A program made the translations under genes and the position numbers. Shown piece after piece: positions 26,775-35,772 of a stretch of 64,000 nucleotides of DNA. The notes under the pieces are model-generated. The model made no database searches, was not told the DNA's origin, and saw only the letters and a list, made by a program, of their open reading frames with translations. Origin of the DNA: Methanobacteriota archaeon (GTDB taxonomy: Archaea > Thermoplasmatota > Thermoplasmata > RBG-16-68-12); the NCBI GenBank assembly GCA_005878515.1, contig VBLZ01000097.1, forward strand, positions 14,239 through 78,238. The letters run 5' to 3'. Within the stretch, counting starts at the first letter, position 1. Each line of letters starts with the position of its first letter.

Positions 26775-27259
26775 GCTTCGCCGTCCTGAGGATCCGAGGG
26801 AAGGGCGATCTCCGTCGCGATGTGAAAGACACGCTCCGGATGCTGCACCTGACCCGCCAGAACCATTGCTCGATCGTCCCCGAGGACCCCACGTACCGAG
26901 GCATGCTCCAGCTCGTGAAGGACCACGTCACCTGGGGCGAAGTCGATTCGGAGGTCCTCGCGAAACTCCTCCTGAAGCGAGGCCGCCAGGTCGGTGACAA
27001 GCCCATCGACGACGCATTCGTGAAAGGTCATAGCAAGTTCAAGTCGATCTGGGATCTGAGCCAAGCGATCACGAAAGGCGAGGCGACCCTCGCCGATGTG
27101 CGCGAACTCCGGCCCGTCCTCCGATTGCCGCCGCCTCGGAAAGGGTATCGCGGGATCAAGCGCGGATTCCACGACGGCGGGGACCTCGGATACCGCGGAG
27201 GGGCGATTAACTCGCTCCTCGTGCGGATGCTCCTCGAGGAGGGCCAGGATGGTCTCTAG
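26771..27259 (+). CDS. rpl30: ribosomal protein uL30
   Basis: 162 residues, the long archaeal/eukaryotic L7-like form. VLRIRGKGDLRRDVKDTLRML and the C-terminal KGYRGIKRGFHDGGDLGYRG are signatures. ATGA overlap with S5; the last 11 bases overlap L15. Confidence 0.95.
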   Translation: MSFAVLRIRGKGDLRRDVKDTLRMLHLTRQNHCSIVPEDPTYRGMLQLVKDHVTWGEVDSEVLAKLLLKRGRQVGDKPIDDAFVKGHSKFKSIWDLSQAITKGEATLADVRELRPVLRLPPPRKGYRGIKRGFHDGGDLGYRGGAINSLLVRMLLEEGQDGL

Positions 27260-27686
27260 GACGCGAAAGCTACGGGGCAGTCGCACGCACGGTCGCGGCA
27301 AGAAACACGGACGGGGTGCCGGAGGCCGCGGCGGCACCGGCAACGCGGGCCTTCACAAACACAAATTCAAGTGGATGATCAAGTACGACCCGGAGCATTT
27401 CGGACCGCGCGGTTTCTTCCGGCACGCGCAGCCGCATCCGACGAGTGCAATCGACCTCGAAGACCTCGCCCGACGGATCGGCGAATTCGAGGCCGCGGGC
27501 CACGCGAAGAAGGACGATTCTCGAATCAATGTCGACCTGACGGCGGCGGGAATCGACAAGCTATTAGGCTCTGGTCGCGTAACGATGGCAATGCGGATCA
27601 CCGTCGCGAAGGCCTCTCCGGCGGCCGTCGCGAAGGTCTCCGGCGCTGGCGGCGAGGTCGTCCTCCCAGGGGACGCCGGGAAGTAG
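27249..27686 (+). CDS. rpl15: ribosomal protein uL15
   Basis: 145 residues. The Gly-rich RGSRTHGRGKKHGRGAGGRGG opening and the GFFRHAQPHPTSAIDLEDL segment are L15. Starts within the end of L30, implying coupled translation. Last ribosomal gene before secY. Confidence 0.95.
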   Translation: MVSRTRKLRGSRTHGRGKKHGRGAGGRGGTGNAGLHKHKFKWMIKYDPEHFGPRGFFRHAQPHPTSAIDLEDLARRIGEFEAAGHAKKDDSRINVDLTAAGIDKLLGSGRVTMAMRITVAKASPAAVAKVSGAGGEVVLPGDAGK

Positions 27687-27690
27687 TCCG

Positions 27691-29295
27691 ATGCCCCTCG
27701 AAGAGAAGAAGAAGAGCCGACTGTACGCGCTGAAACCGCTCACGGACCGACTGCCCGCGGTCACGCGACCCGAGGGCCACGTCCACTTTCGCACGAAGAT
27801 GTTCTGGGTCCTCGCGATCCTGATCCTGTATTTCGCCATGACGAACATCTTCATCTACGGCCTGGACCGGGCCAACGTCATCGACTTCTTCTCGAGCCTG
27901 CGCGCGATCCTCGCGGGCGCCCAAGGCTCGCTGATGCACCTCGGGATCGGGCCGATCGTCACGGCGTCGATCATCATGCAGCTCTTCGCGGGCGCGAAGA
28001 TCATCAACCTGGACCTCCAGGACGACGAGGACAAGAGCGTGTACCAAGGGACCCAGAAGTTCCTGGTCATCCTGATGATCTTCGTCGAGGCGATCCCGCA
28101 GGTCTTCGGCTTCCTCACCCCGGCCACCGGATTCGTGAGCGAGCTGAACGGCTCGTTCCTGTTCGGCGTCATCTCGGCCGGTCACGGGACGACCCTCGCT
28201 CAGATCCTGATCGTGGTCCAGCTCTTCGCGGGTTCGTATCTCGTCTTCCTCATGGACGAGGTCGTCTCGAAGTGGGGAATCGGTTCGGGCATCTCGCTGT
28301 TCATCGCGGGCGGGGTGGCCCAGCAGATCTTCACGGGGACGTTCAACTGGGAGCCGTCCTCGGCGACGAGCCAGGTCCCCGCGGGCACGATCCCGAAGAC
28401 GGTGTACTACCTCCAGCACTATTCGGGCAGCCAACTCGCGAGCGGCGGGATTGAGCAGATCATGGTTCAACCGCCGAATCCCCTCATCGCGCTCATCGGC
28501 ACGGTCGCCATCTTCCTGATCGTCGCGTACGTCGAATCGACGCGGATCGAGCTCCCGCTCGCCCACGGGATGGCGCGAGGCGCTCGCGGCCGGTACCCGA
28601 TCCGCCTGATGTACGCGTCGAACATCCCGGTGATCCTGGTCGCCGCGGTCCTGGCAAACGTGAGCATGTTCTCCCTCCTGTTCTGGCAGCATCCTGAGTG
28701 GCCCATCGTCGGGCACGCGTCGTGGATCGGGGCCTACCCGGATGCGCTGGACCATCGGGTGACGTCCGGGCAGATCCAACGCACCACGCCGATCGGTGGC
28801 CTCGCCTACTACTTCTCGAACGTGAACGGCGTCCAAGATTGGCTCCTACCGCTCTTCAATCCGAATACGTACGGCGTGTACCTGCGGGGCTTGGCGTACT
28901 GGCAGGTCTTCCTCCACATCCTCGTCTTCCTCGCGGTCTTCATCGGCGGCTCTGTCATGTTCGCGAAGTTCTGGATCATGACGACGAACATGGGCCCTGA
29001 GGACGTCGCGAAACAGATCGAGTCGAGCGGAATGCAGATCCCCGGATTCCGACGGGATCCGCGGATCTTGCGGCGGGTGCTGGATCGGTACATCCCGGTA
29101 GTCGCGGTGATTTCTGGGGCCTCGGTGGGCGCCCTCGCGGCGGGCGCCGACATGATCGGGACGGTGGGGAACGCCTCGGGGACGGGCGTCTTGCTCTCCG
29201 TGGGCATCATGATCCAGATGTACGAGGCGATCGGGCGGGAGCAGATGATGGAGATGCACCCCGTCTTACGTCAGTTCTTCGGGGCCACCGGATAA
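27691..29295 (+). CDS. secY: preprotein translocase subunit SecY
   Basis: 534 residues with about ten membrane segments; the pore of the Sec channel. Recognisable segments include the plug-adjacent LRAILAGAQGSLMHLGIGPIVTASIIMQL, DEVVSKWGIGSGISLFIAGGV, and the cytosolic loop YVESTRIELPLAHG that docks the ribosome. It closes the ribosomal operon, four bases after L15, as in most archaea. The adk gene that often follows is not present. Confidence 0.96.
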   Translation: MPLEEKKKSRLYALKPLTDRLPAVTRPEGHVHFRTKMFWVLAILILYFAMTNIFIYGLDRANVIDFFSSLRAILAGAQGSLMHLGIGPIVTASIIMQLFAGAKIINLDLQDDEDKSVYQGTQKFLVILMIFVEAIPQVFGFLTPATGFVSELNGSFLFGVISAGHGTTLAQILIVVQLFAGSYLVFLMDEVVSKWGIGSGISLFIAGGVAQQIFTGTFNWEPSSATSQVPAGTIPKTVYYLQHYSGSQLASGGIEQIMVQPPNPLIALIGTVAIFLIVAYVESTRIELPLAHGMARGARGRYPIRLMYASNIPVILVAAVLANVSMFSLLFWQHPEWPIVGHASWIGAYPDALDHRVTSGQIQRTTPIGGLAYYFSNVNGVQDWLLPLFNPNTYGVYLRGLAYWQVFLHILVFLAVFIGGSVMFAKFWIMTTNMGPEDVAKQIESSGMQIPGFRRDPRILRRVLDRYIPVVAVISGASVGALAAGADMIGTVGNASGTGVLLSVGIMIQMYEAIGREQMMEMHPVLRQFFGATG

Positions 29296-29538
29296 CGGTC
29301 GAGTGTCCAGGCCGGCAAGGCGCCCGCGCGACGACGGCGGAGACGCACGGTCCGGTCGACCGCCCAGGCATGGATGGCCCGCGTGTCAGTTGTAAACATA
29401 CCGCTTATTCCAAAAAACTGGGCTTATCACCCGTCGGACAGGGAGGACGCCCAGTCGTCCGGGTCAGGAAACTTGCGCGTTCATCGGATGGCCGGGCGGG
29501 CCGACTTGGCGGACGAGGGTACCAGGCGAGGTGAGGAC

Positions 29539-30138
29539 ATGGAGGAAGATGGGCACGAGGATGACGTCGACCCGGCTGTCAGTGAACTGTGGATGAAGCT
29601 GGAGAACATGCGGAGTCGGGGACACGACCGCCGACCAAACGGCTGGAAGCCGCTCCGCGGAGGGCTCAAGATCGGGGCCGGGATCGTCGCCATCACAATC
29701 GCGATGGGACTCGCCGCGGCCGTCGTGTTGTTCTCACATTCCTTCAACTACGCGGCCCCGAGCGCCAAGCTCACGAGCTCGTGTTCCTCGGTCACCGCGA
29801 CGACGAGTGGGTCGACGATCGTGTTCGCCTGTTCGACCAATCCGGCGCTAGCCGTCGCGTCGGCCGCGACGGGTTCCGTTTCGTATTCGTCGTTCAATCC
29901 GACTCCTCCGGTCAACATCTTGGATATCTACCTGATTGACACGGCCGTCACGTTGGGCCCGACCTGCTCCACGACGAGCACCACCGGGAACGAGCCCGTC
30001 GCGCTCAACGCCGGAGGAGGTTCCATTACCATCTCGCAGACGGCCGGCAATCTGCGGCCGAACCACAACTACGATTATTGCATGGATTTCGCCGCGCTTC
30101 CCCCGAGCTTCACGACGGGCGTGTCGTGGTCCCAGTAG
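29539..30138 (+). CDS. single-pass membrane-anchored exported protein, unrecognised
   Basis: 199 residues. An acidic cytoplasmic N-terminus (about 45 residues) leads to one membrane segment (GAGIVAITIAMGLAAAVVLF, about 48-67). The rest is Ser-Thr-rich with four cysteines, as in extracellular archaeal proteins with a beta-sandwich-like pattern. ATG 29539 follows a GGTGAGG ribosome site and is favoured over an in-frame ATG 165 bases upstream. No family recognised. The 243-base gap before it holds AT-rich patches but no clear gene. Confidence 0.6.
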   Translation: MEEDGHEDDVDPAVSELWMKLENMRSRGHDRRPNGWKPLRGGLKIGAGIVAITIAMGLAAAVVLFSHSFNYAAPSAKLTSSCSSVTATTSGSTIVFACSTNPALAVASAATGSVSYSSFNPTPPVNILDIYLIDTAVTLGPTCSTTSTTGNEPVALNAGGGSITISQTAGNLRPNHNYDYCMDFAALPPSFTTGVSWSQ

Positions 30139-30168
30139 GAGGCCCGGTAGGGCTCGAGGGTCCGCCCG

Positions 30169-30636
30169 TCACGTTTGCGCGACGCGCACCGTGAGCTGCT
30201 CGGACTCGCTGTCGTACCGCACCAGTTCCGCGTACCGGCCCCAGTAGACGAGCGCGTTGAAGACGTCTTCCGCCTGGTGGCTCCCGACCCGGTCCGACAG
30301 GGCCTGGACCACCTCCTGGCGTCCGAGCGGGGTGCTCGAACTTCGTGCCATCTCCATGACGAGGCGGAACGCAGGCAGATCATCGATGATTTCCCGGACA
30401 ATCCGCTTCCGCTCGCGGACACCCGCGGTGAGAAGCTTCCGGCTCAGTTCGGTGATCCGGATATCCCCGTCCTCGACCGTCACGAGCCCGAGGAACTCCG
30501 CCGCGACGAGGATCGGCCCGAGGCGGTCAACATCCATCTCGACTTCCCGAGAAATCGTCGCGGCGTCCGCGACGCCACCGACCTCGTCGACCGCCTCGAC
30601 GAGGCCGAGGATCTGACCCACGGAGACCTTCGCCAT
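30169..30636 (-). CDS. AAA-associated C-terminal domain protein (stand-alone)
   Basis: 155 residues. VSVGQILGLVEAVDEVGG followed by DAATISREVEMDVDRLGPILVAAEFLGLV is a winged-helix-like segment matching the AAA_assoc_C family, normally found fused to the C-terminus of archaeal nitrate/sulfonate-type ABC ATPases. Here it is a separate gene 71 bases downstream of such an ATPase, same strand. It likely controls the ATPase or senses its state (inference). Start ATG 30636; GTG about 21 bases upstream is an alternative. Confidence 0.75.
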   Translation of the reverse strand: MAKVSVGQILGLVEAVDEVGGVADAATISREVEMDVDRLGPILVAAEFLGLVTVEDGDIRITELSRKLLTAGVRERKRIVREIIDDLPAFRLVMEMARSSSTPLGRQEVVQALSDRVGSHQAEDVFNALVYWGRYAELVRYDSESEQLTVRVAQT

Positions 30637-30707
30637 CGAATGGAAGTCCGTCACGGGGGTCGTCCGTCCATCATCGTCCCCAATATTTGACACTTGACCT
30701 GCCGCTC

Positions 30708-31469
30708 TCACACAATGAGCGAGTAGATTTCGTCGACCCACCCGTAGAATTCGGGGTCCTTGCGGTTTCGGGGTCGGGGCAGGTCGATCTCGAGCTCCGC
30801 GACCATGCGCCCGGGTCGGCTCGACAGCACGATCACGCGGTCCGCAAGGTACACCGCCTCCTCGATCGAGTGGGTGACCATCAGCACGGCTTCGGGCGGG
30901 AGGTCGGGATTCGACCACAACTGGAGGATCTCATCGCGCAAGTTCTGCGCGGTCAGCGCGTCGAGGGACGAGAACGGCTCATCCATGCACAGGAGGAGCG
31001 GCTCGATCGTGAGGGCGCGTGCGATGCCGACCCGTTGCTTCATGCCGCCGCTGAGCTCGCGAGGGTATGCGTTCTCGAATCCTGTCAACCCGACCGCATC
31101 GATGAACTTCTTCGCGACGGTCCTGCGTTTCGCGGGATCCTCGTGCAGCGCCTCCAAGCCGAGCTCGACGTTCTGAGCGACCGTCAGCCACGGGAACAGG
31201 GCAAAGGACTGGAAGACCATCGCGACCTGCGGATTGTCCGCGCGGATCGGATGCCCCTCGAACAGGACCTGCCCGGAGGTGGGCGTGTCGAGGCCGACAA
31301 TGATTCGCAGGAGCGTCGACTTCCCGCAGCCCGACGGACCGACCAGGCAGACGAAGTCGCGCTCCGCAAGTTCGAATCGGATCAGGTCGAGAATCTTGAA
31401 CTCCTTCCCCTGGTCGAAGTAGGACTTCGAGACGTCCTTCACCTGAAGAAGCGGCTGGGCGTCGCCCAT
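30708..31469 (-). CDS. NitT/TauT-type ABC transporter ATP-binding protein
   Basis: 253 residues. Walker A GPSGCGKST, Q-loop MVFQSFALFPWLT, signature LSGGMKQRVGIARAL, Walker B LLLCMDEPFSSLD and the switch histidine in VTHSIEEAV are all intact. The phrase FPWLTV and the SSxxGRM C-terminal segment are typical of the nitrate/sulfonate/taurine branch. ATG overlaps the permease stop by one base (TGATG). Confidence 0.92.
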   Translation of the reverse strand: MGDAQPLLQVKDVSKSYFDQGKEFKILDLIRFELAERDFVCLVGPSGCGKSTLLRIIVGLDTPTSGQVLFEGHPIRADNPQVAMVFQSFALFPWLTVAQNVELGLEALHEDPAKRRTVAKKFIDAVGLTGFENAYPRELSGGMKQRVGIARALTIEPLLLCMDEPFSSLDALTAQNLRDEILQLWSNPDLPPEAVLMVTHSIEEAVYLADRVIVLSSRPGRMVAELEIDLPRPRNRKDPEFYGWVDEIYSLIV

Positions 31470-33166
31470 CAGACATCCATCCGATACTTCACGGCGGCCC
31501 GCTTGTAGATCGGGCGCCAGAGGAGTTTGTTTAGGGTCAGGACGACAACGGTCATCGCGAGGACCGTGAGGTAGCCCATGACATAATTCCCCGTCACGAC
31601 GGTCGCTTGAAACAACGAAGCTCCGAGGCCGGTCACCGAGTACACGGACCGACCGAACTGAAGATACTCGGCCACGATGAGAGCATTCCATCCGGCGCCC
31701 CACGCCGTGATGCTCCCGGTGGCGAGGGAGGGAACGAGCGCGGGCAGAAGAAGTCGACGCCAATAGGTTCGACCCCGCAGCCCGAAGGCCCGGGCCGCTT
31801 CGTCCAGGTCTCCCGGGATAGACCGCACCCCCGCAATCAGGTTGAACAAGAGATACCACTGCATCGCGAAGAGGGACACCAGGTACGCTCCGATCTCTCC
31901 CGCGAAGTAGCCGCCCATCGTGACCGCGACGGCGAAACCGATGATCAGGGGCTGAAGAGCCGTGGCGGGGATCGAGGCCGATATCTCGAACACGGGAGTG
32001 ACGAAGCGCGCGGCCCATTTACTCCGCCCTAACCACGCGGCGACGGGGATGGTCCAGGCCAGGGCCGAGAGATAGGCCAAGAGCAGCCTCAAGAACGAGA
32101 AGGCGGCCGCGATTGGCAGGCCCCTCGCTTCTGAGGGTAACGGTCGCTGGAAGAAACCGACCAGCCCGATTAGTCCCGTGGCGACGACGATGACGAAGAT
32201 GATCAGGAACAGACCGATGTCGGCCCGTCGGACGGCCCGGATGACGCGTTGATGGCTGCTGTACACCCGGTCGAGTTTCGCGGAGGATCGCGCGTATCGG
32301 TCCACGAGGGGTTGGGTCCGGCGCGCGACCTCCCGGCGGAGCCGGGGGAAGCGAGGCAGCCAACGTAGGCGTTCGTACGGGCTGGGAACATGTAGCGACG
32401 CACGTTCCCCGGTGGCTGTCGTCTCCATCCGGAAACGCTCGGACCAGACGCTCATCGGGCGCCAAAGGAAGACGTCCAACAGGAGCACGACGGTTGCGAG
32501 CGCGGCGATTCCGATCGCGATTCCACCGATGTCCCCTCGTTGCCCGGCGAGATAGATGAACGATCCAAGCCCCGGTCGCACGTAGCTCGTCCCCGGCGAC
32601 GTGATGATCTCACTCGCGACGAGGAAGAACCATCCGTTCGTCCACGACAAGATCGAGTTGTAAATGAGCTTCGGGACCATCGCGGGGAACGCGAGTAGAC
32701 GGAATCGCAGCCAACCATGAAGGCCGAAGCTGCGTGCCGCCTGGTCGAGATCCTGAGGAAGTGTCGTAATCGATTCGTACACGCCGAACGCCATGTTCCA
32801 AGCCATGCTCGTGAAGATGAGGAATACGGCCGCGACTTCAATGCCAAAGGGGTCGCCGAGCGGCCCGTTGACAAAGAAGAGTAGGACGAATGGGAAGAAG
32901 CCCAGGATCGGGATGGACTGGAGGATGTCCATGACCGGGAGCATGACCGTTGCCGCCCGCCGGTTCGTCGCCGCCGTGTGACCGTACGAGATTGCGAAGA
33001 GGAGTGACAGCACGTACGCGGCAACCATGCGCAACACGGAGAAGAACGCGAGAAGGGGGAGCGTCGCCACGGTCCGTGCGGCGTCGGGGAACAGGACCGC
33101 GGCCCCGATTCCGAGTAGGATGAGGACGACCGCGACGATCCGGAGCCGCCCGCGGAGGCCGCGCAT
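31469..33166 (-). CDS. fused double-domain ABC permease (NitT/TauT type)
   Basis: 565 residues, two BPD_transp_1 domains in one chain. Each half has the EAA loop: LDQAARSFGLHGWLRFRLLAFPAM in the first and LDEAARAFGLRGRTYWRRLLLPAL in the second. Hydrophobicity suggests about 12 membrane segments. With the ATPase this gives a complete importer core; no substrate-binding protein gene lies nearby. The ATG at 33166 sits about 27 bases after a TATA box, so the message is nearly leaderless; longer in-frame readings are rejected. Confidence 0.9.
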   Translation of the reverse strand: MRGLRGRLRIVAVVLILLGIGAAVLFPDAARTVATLPLLAFFSVLRMVAAYVLSLLFAISYGHTAATNRRAATVMLPVMDILQSIPILGFFPFVLLFFVNGPLGDPFGIEVAAVFLIFTSMAWNMAFGVYESITTLPQDLDQAARSFGLHGWLRFRLLAFPAMVPKLIYNSILSWTNGWFFLVASEIITSPGTSYVRPGLGSFIYLAGQRGDIGGIAIGIAALATVVLLLDVFLWRPMSVWSERFRMETTATGERASLHVPSPYERLRWLPRFPRLRREVARRTQPLVDRYARSSAKLDRVYSSHQRVIRAVRRADIGLFLIIFVIVVATGLIGLVGFFQRPLPSEARGLPIAAAFSFLRLLLAYLSALAWTIPVAAWLGRSKWAARFVTPVFEISASIPATALQPLIIGFAVAVTMGGYFAGEIGAYLVSLFAMQWYLLFNLIAGVRSIPGDLDEAARAFGLRGRTYWRRLLLPALVPSLATGSITAWGAGWNALIVAEYLQFGRSVYSVTGLGASLFQATVVTGNYVMGYLTVLAMTVVVLTLNKLLWRPIYKRAAVKYRMDV

Positions 33167-33188
33167 CTTCGCCCGCAAAGGACGGGGC

Positions 33189-33196
33189 CTATATAC
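33189..33196 (-). promoter_or_regulatory. TATA box of the ABC permease gene
   Basis: CTATATAC (GTATATAG on the minus strand), centred about 27 bases before the ATG at 33166. It separates the ABC genes from argF. Confidence 0.65.
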
Positions 33197-33212
33197 GCGT
33201 TGGCGAGCGCCC

Positions 33213-34145
33213 TCATACCCCGGCGAGGAACCGGGACAGGATCGCCTTCTGCGCATGCAGACGGTTCTCCGCCTGATCGAAGACGATGGACTGGGGCCCG
33301 TCGATCACCTCGTCCGTGATCTCGAGTCCTCGATGGGCCGGCAGGCAATGCATCACGACCGCATCCTTCTTCGCGTGATCGATGAGTGCGGCGTTGACCT
33401 GGTACAGGCGGAACACCTTCTCGCGTTTCTCTTTCTCTTTCTCTTGGCCCATCGAAACCCAGACATCCGTGTAGACGACATCGGCACGTTGCACGGCTCC
33501 GACCGGATCGTCCACGACCCGAATCGTGGATCCGCTCTCCTTCGCGATGCCGCGTGCGGCGCCGAGGAGCTCGGCGTCGGGCTCGTAGCCGCTCGGACAA
33601 GCCGCCGTCATATCCATCCCGACGATCGCGGCACCGAGGAGCAGTGAATTGCAGACGTTGTTCCCGTCTCCAACGTAGGCCAGCTTGAGCTGCTTGAAAG
33701 CGCCCCCTTTGTGCTCGAGGATTGTGAAGAGGTCCGCGATGACTTGGCACGGATGTTCCTTGTCGTCGAGGCCGTTGATCACCGGGACGGTTGCATTCCG
33801 AGCCACTTCTTGCACGTTCTCTCGCTTGAACGCACGGTACAGGATGCCGTCGACGTAGCGGCTCAGGACCCTGGCGGTGTCGGAGATCGTCTCGCCTCGG
33901 CCGATCTGCAGGTCGTTCGGGCTGAGGAAGAGCGCATGGCCGCCGAGCTGCGTCATCCCGACCTCGAAGGAGACCCGCGTCCGCGTCGAGGCCTTCTCGA
34001 AGAGCATCGCGAGACTCTTCCCGCGCAGAGGTTCGTACGGCTCCCCGGCCTTCGTGCGGTTCTTGATGCTCGCCGCGAGCTCGAGGAGGCCGACCAGGTC
34101 GTGCTTCACATCGAGCATCGAGACGAGATCGCGCTTCGTGCCCAT
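33213..34145 (-). CDS. argF: ornithine carbamoyltransferase
   Basis: 310 residues. Makes citrulline from ornithine and carbamoyl phosphate in arginine synthesis. STRTR at 53-57 binds carbamoyl phosphate; HPCQ at 131-134 and HCLPAH near the C-terminus are the ornithine-side motifs that separate it from aspartate carbamoyltransferase. A charged EKEKEKREK insert precedes the last motif. ATG 34145 fits homologues; ATG 34160 and 34181 are in frame upstream. No other arginine genes are in view. Confidence 0.93.
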   Translation of the reverse strand: MGTKRDLVSMLDVKHDLVGLLELAASIKNRTKAGEPYEPLRGKSLAMLFEKASTRTRVSFEVGMTQLGGHALFLSPNDLQIGRGETISDTARVLSRYVDGILYRAFKRENVQEVARNATVPVINGLDDKEHPCQVIADLFTILEHKGGAFKQLKLAYVGDGNNVCNSLLLGAAIVGMDMTAACPSGYEPDAELLGAARGIAKESGSTIRVVDDPVGAVQRADVVYTDVWVSMGQEKEKEKREKVFRLYQVNAALIDHAKKDAVVMHCLPAHRGLEITDEVIDGPQSIVFDQAENRLHAQKAILSRFLAGV

Positions 34146-34240
34146 GGACCGCCGGCCCATCCGAGGGTCCGTACAAAACACTTGTGCATCGACCGCGCCG
34201 GAGGCGGAGCCATCAAATAAGCTCGGTCGAATGAGGGAGC

Positions 34241-34501
34241 GTGGAGCCGGGACCTTCGAGGGCCGCCGAGCGGCGGCGGCTTCAGGAAGCGATCGCGGCG
34301 CGCACGAGGAGAACGAGCATCCTCGCCGGCGTCCTCGGGTTGGCGTTGCTGTTCGCCGGCGGCATCGGCGTCATCGTTTCACCGTCGAACTCGCTCGCGT
34401 TGATCGTTGTGATGAGCACCGGAATCGTGTTCCTGCTCGTCGCCTTTTTCCTGGCGCGAAACACGATTGTCGGACTGCCTGGAAAGCTCCGAAACAACTG
34501 A
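34241..34501 (+). CDS. small two-pass membrane protein
   Basis: 86 residues with a basic N-terminus and two membrane segments (about 27-46 and 52-71). GTG start 25 bases after an AAATAAG TATA-like element (34215-34221), consistent with a leaderless message. No recognised family. Confidence 0.55.
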   Translation: MEPGPSRAAERRRLQEAIAARTRRTSILAGVLGLALLFAGGIGVIVSPSNSLALIVVMSTGIVFLLVAFFLARNTIVGLPGKLRNN

Positions 34502-34513
34502 GCCTTCGTCGCA

Positions 34514-34891
34514 TCAGTGTTGTCGTGCCGCGACGCGTTGGAGGACGCTCGCTCGCCGACTCGAGGACCGGCTCGATGGGTTGGCGAACAGCTCCGAAAA
34601 AAGTTCCTGGCCCGTTGCTCCTAGTCGATATGCGGTCACTTGCCGACCGTCTCGCTCGTAGGCAACATCGACGAGTCCCGCGGCCCTCAATACGCCCATG
34701 TGGTAGGCGAGGAGCCCGCTTTCGATCCGGACGGCCTTCGCGATTTCATGGAACGGTAGGCCGGGGGAATCGTGAATGAGGCGGAACGCCCGCAGCCGGA
34801 TCGGATTGTCGAGCGCGGTGTAAGCCCGCAGACGGTCGAGAATCCTGGGGTCGATGTCCTCCGTCTCAGACAGCTTCTTCATGAGGTTCAC
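34514..34891 (-). CDS. ArsR-like winged-helix transcription regulator
   Basis: 125 residues. The winged-helix region spans about 25-95: NPIRLRAFRLIHDSPGLPF, then EIAKAVRIESGLLAYHMGVLRAAGLV as turn and recognition helix. A Ser-Arg-rich tail follows. GTG 34891 or ATG 34882; both lie about where transcription from the strong TATA box at 34905-34918 would begin, so translation is probably leaderless. It lies directly downstream of the Rossmann-like gene and may regulate it. Confidence 0.8.
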   Translation of the reverse strand: MNLMKKLSETEDIDPRILDRLRAYTALDNPIRLRAFRLIHDSPGLPFHEIAKAVRIESGLLAYHMGVLRAAGLVDVAYERDGRQVTAYRLGATGQELFSELFANPSSRSSSRRASVLQRVAARQH

Positions 34892-34904
34892 GATATTCTA
34901 CGAG

Positions 34905-34918
34905 GTATAAATATATTT
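34905..34918 (-). promoter_or_regulatory. TATA box of the ArsR-like gene
   Basis: AAATATATTTATAC on the minus strand, ending about 15-20 bases before the start; it overlaps the end of the upstream gene's coding region. Confidence 0.6.
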
Positions 34919-35462
34919 ACTTCGTAATGTTCGACGGTCGGAGGGCCTTGATTTCGCGATGGCGCTCCGCGAGCATCGGAATGAGGGCCTTCGCCGAGGG
35001 AACCGGCGCTTGCCGTCCGCCATCGACGGGGTACACATGTCCGTACCGGACGAGATGGGTCAGGTACAGATCCGAGAGGTAGCTCCGGGAGGGGCTGTGC
35101 ACCGGGTGGTACTCCGGTCGGACCAGGACCCGGAGTTTCGGCGCGATTCGAGGATTGGACGAGAACTGGCCGAACTCCGTCGCGGCGCCCCACGACTCGA
35201 TGCTCAGGAACACAAGATCCACGTCGCTCCGTTCGAGGATTTCCTCCTCGATCACGGACGGTCCGACTTCAGGGGGGAAGTCATCCTCCGGCACGAGTGC
35301 GATAATCCCCCGACTCCCCAAGACGTGCGCGACCGCTCGTCGCTCGTCGAGTCCGCGTCCGGAAGAGCCCAAGAGCATGACCACCAACCCGGATCGGTTG
35401 AGACGGTCCTCCGTCTCTTTGCGAATCGCATGAACGCGTCGGACTGCGGTGCCCCCGGTCAC
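34917..35462 (-). CDS. Rossmann-like protein, unrecognised (SLOG/TIR/deoxyribosyltransferase-like pattern)
   Basis: 181 residues. Pattern: a first strand with a glycine-serine turn (LVVMLLGSSGRGLDERRAV), a second strand ending in PEDDFPPE, a third hydrophobic strand VDLVFLS, then GAATEFGQF and a fourth strand LRVLVRPE. The E in the xATEFG segment resembles the nucleotide-processing glutamate of deoxyribosyltransferase- or TIR-like folds, but this is only pattern similarity. Followed 25 bases later by an ArsR-like regulator. No close family is recognised. Confidence 0.55.
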   Translation of the reverse strand: MTGGTAVRRVHAIRKETEDRLNRSGLVVMLLGSSGRGLDERRAVAHVLGSRGIIALVPEDDFPPEVGPSVIEEEILERSDVDLVFLSIESWGAATEFGQFSSNPRIAPKLRVLVRPEYHPVHSPSRSYLSDLYLTHLVRYGHVYPVDGGRQAPVPSAKALIPMLAERHREIKALRPSNITK

Positions 35463-35573
35463 GTCTCCCCTTGGCGGAGATGCGTCGCGCCGCTAGTTGA
35501 GTACCCGCATGAGAGGTCAGTGAAACAACTCCGATCGGTGGACGGTTCGCTGGGATGGCGTTGAGCAAAATGC

Positions 35574-35579
35574 TATATT
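35574..35579 (+). promoter_or_regulatory. TATA box of tRNA-His
   Basis: TATATT 25-30 bases ahead of the predicted 5' end of the tRNA, in an otherwise GC-rich stretch. Confidence 0.6.
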
Positions 35580-35604
35580 CCCCTCCCCGGTTGGGCGGCT
35601 TGCG

Positions 35605-35678
35605 GCCGGGATGGGCTAGCCTGGTTATGCTAGGGGACTGTGGATCCCTTGACGCGAGTTCAAATCTCGCTCCCGGCC
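35605..35678 (+). tRNA. tRNA-His (GTG anticodon)
   Basis: Cloverleaf by hand: acceptor stem GCCGGGA with TCCCGGC, anticodon stem GGGGA/TCCCT with a seven-base loop CTGTGGA (anticodon GTG at 35640-35642), T arm GCGAG-TTCAAAT-CTCGC. The D arm has a short three-pair stem and the conserved GG. Discriminator base is C73 and the base before position 1 is an encoded G-1, both identity elements of tRNA-His. No intron. CCA is not encoded. Confidence 0.93.
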
Positions 35679-35772
35679 CTCGCGCACGGCTCGCCCTCTC
35701 CGGTCTGGACCTCTCATCGCGGGAATCGCGGCATCTTCATGAGATGGGGTTCGGTTATTCGGCCGGGTCTTC

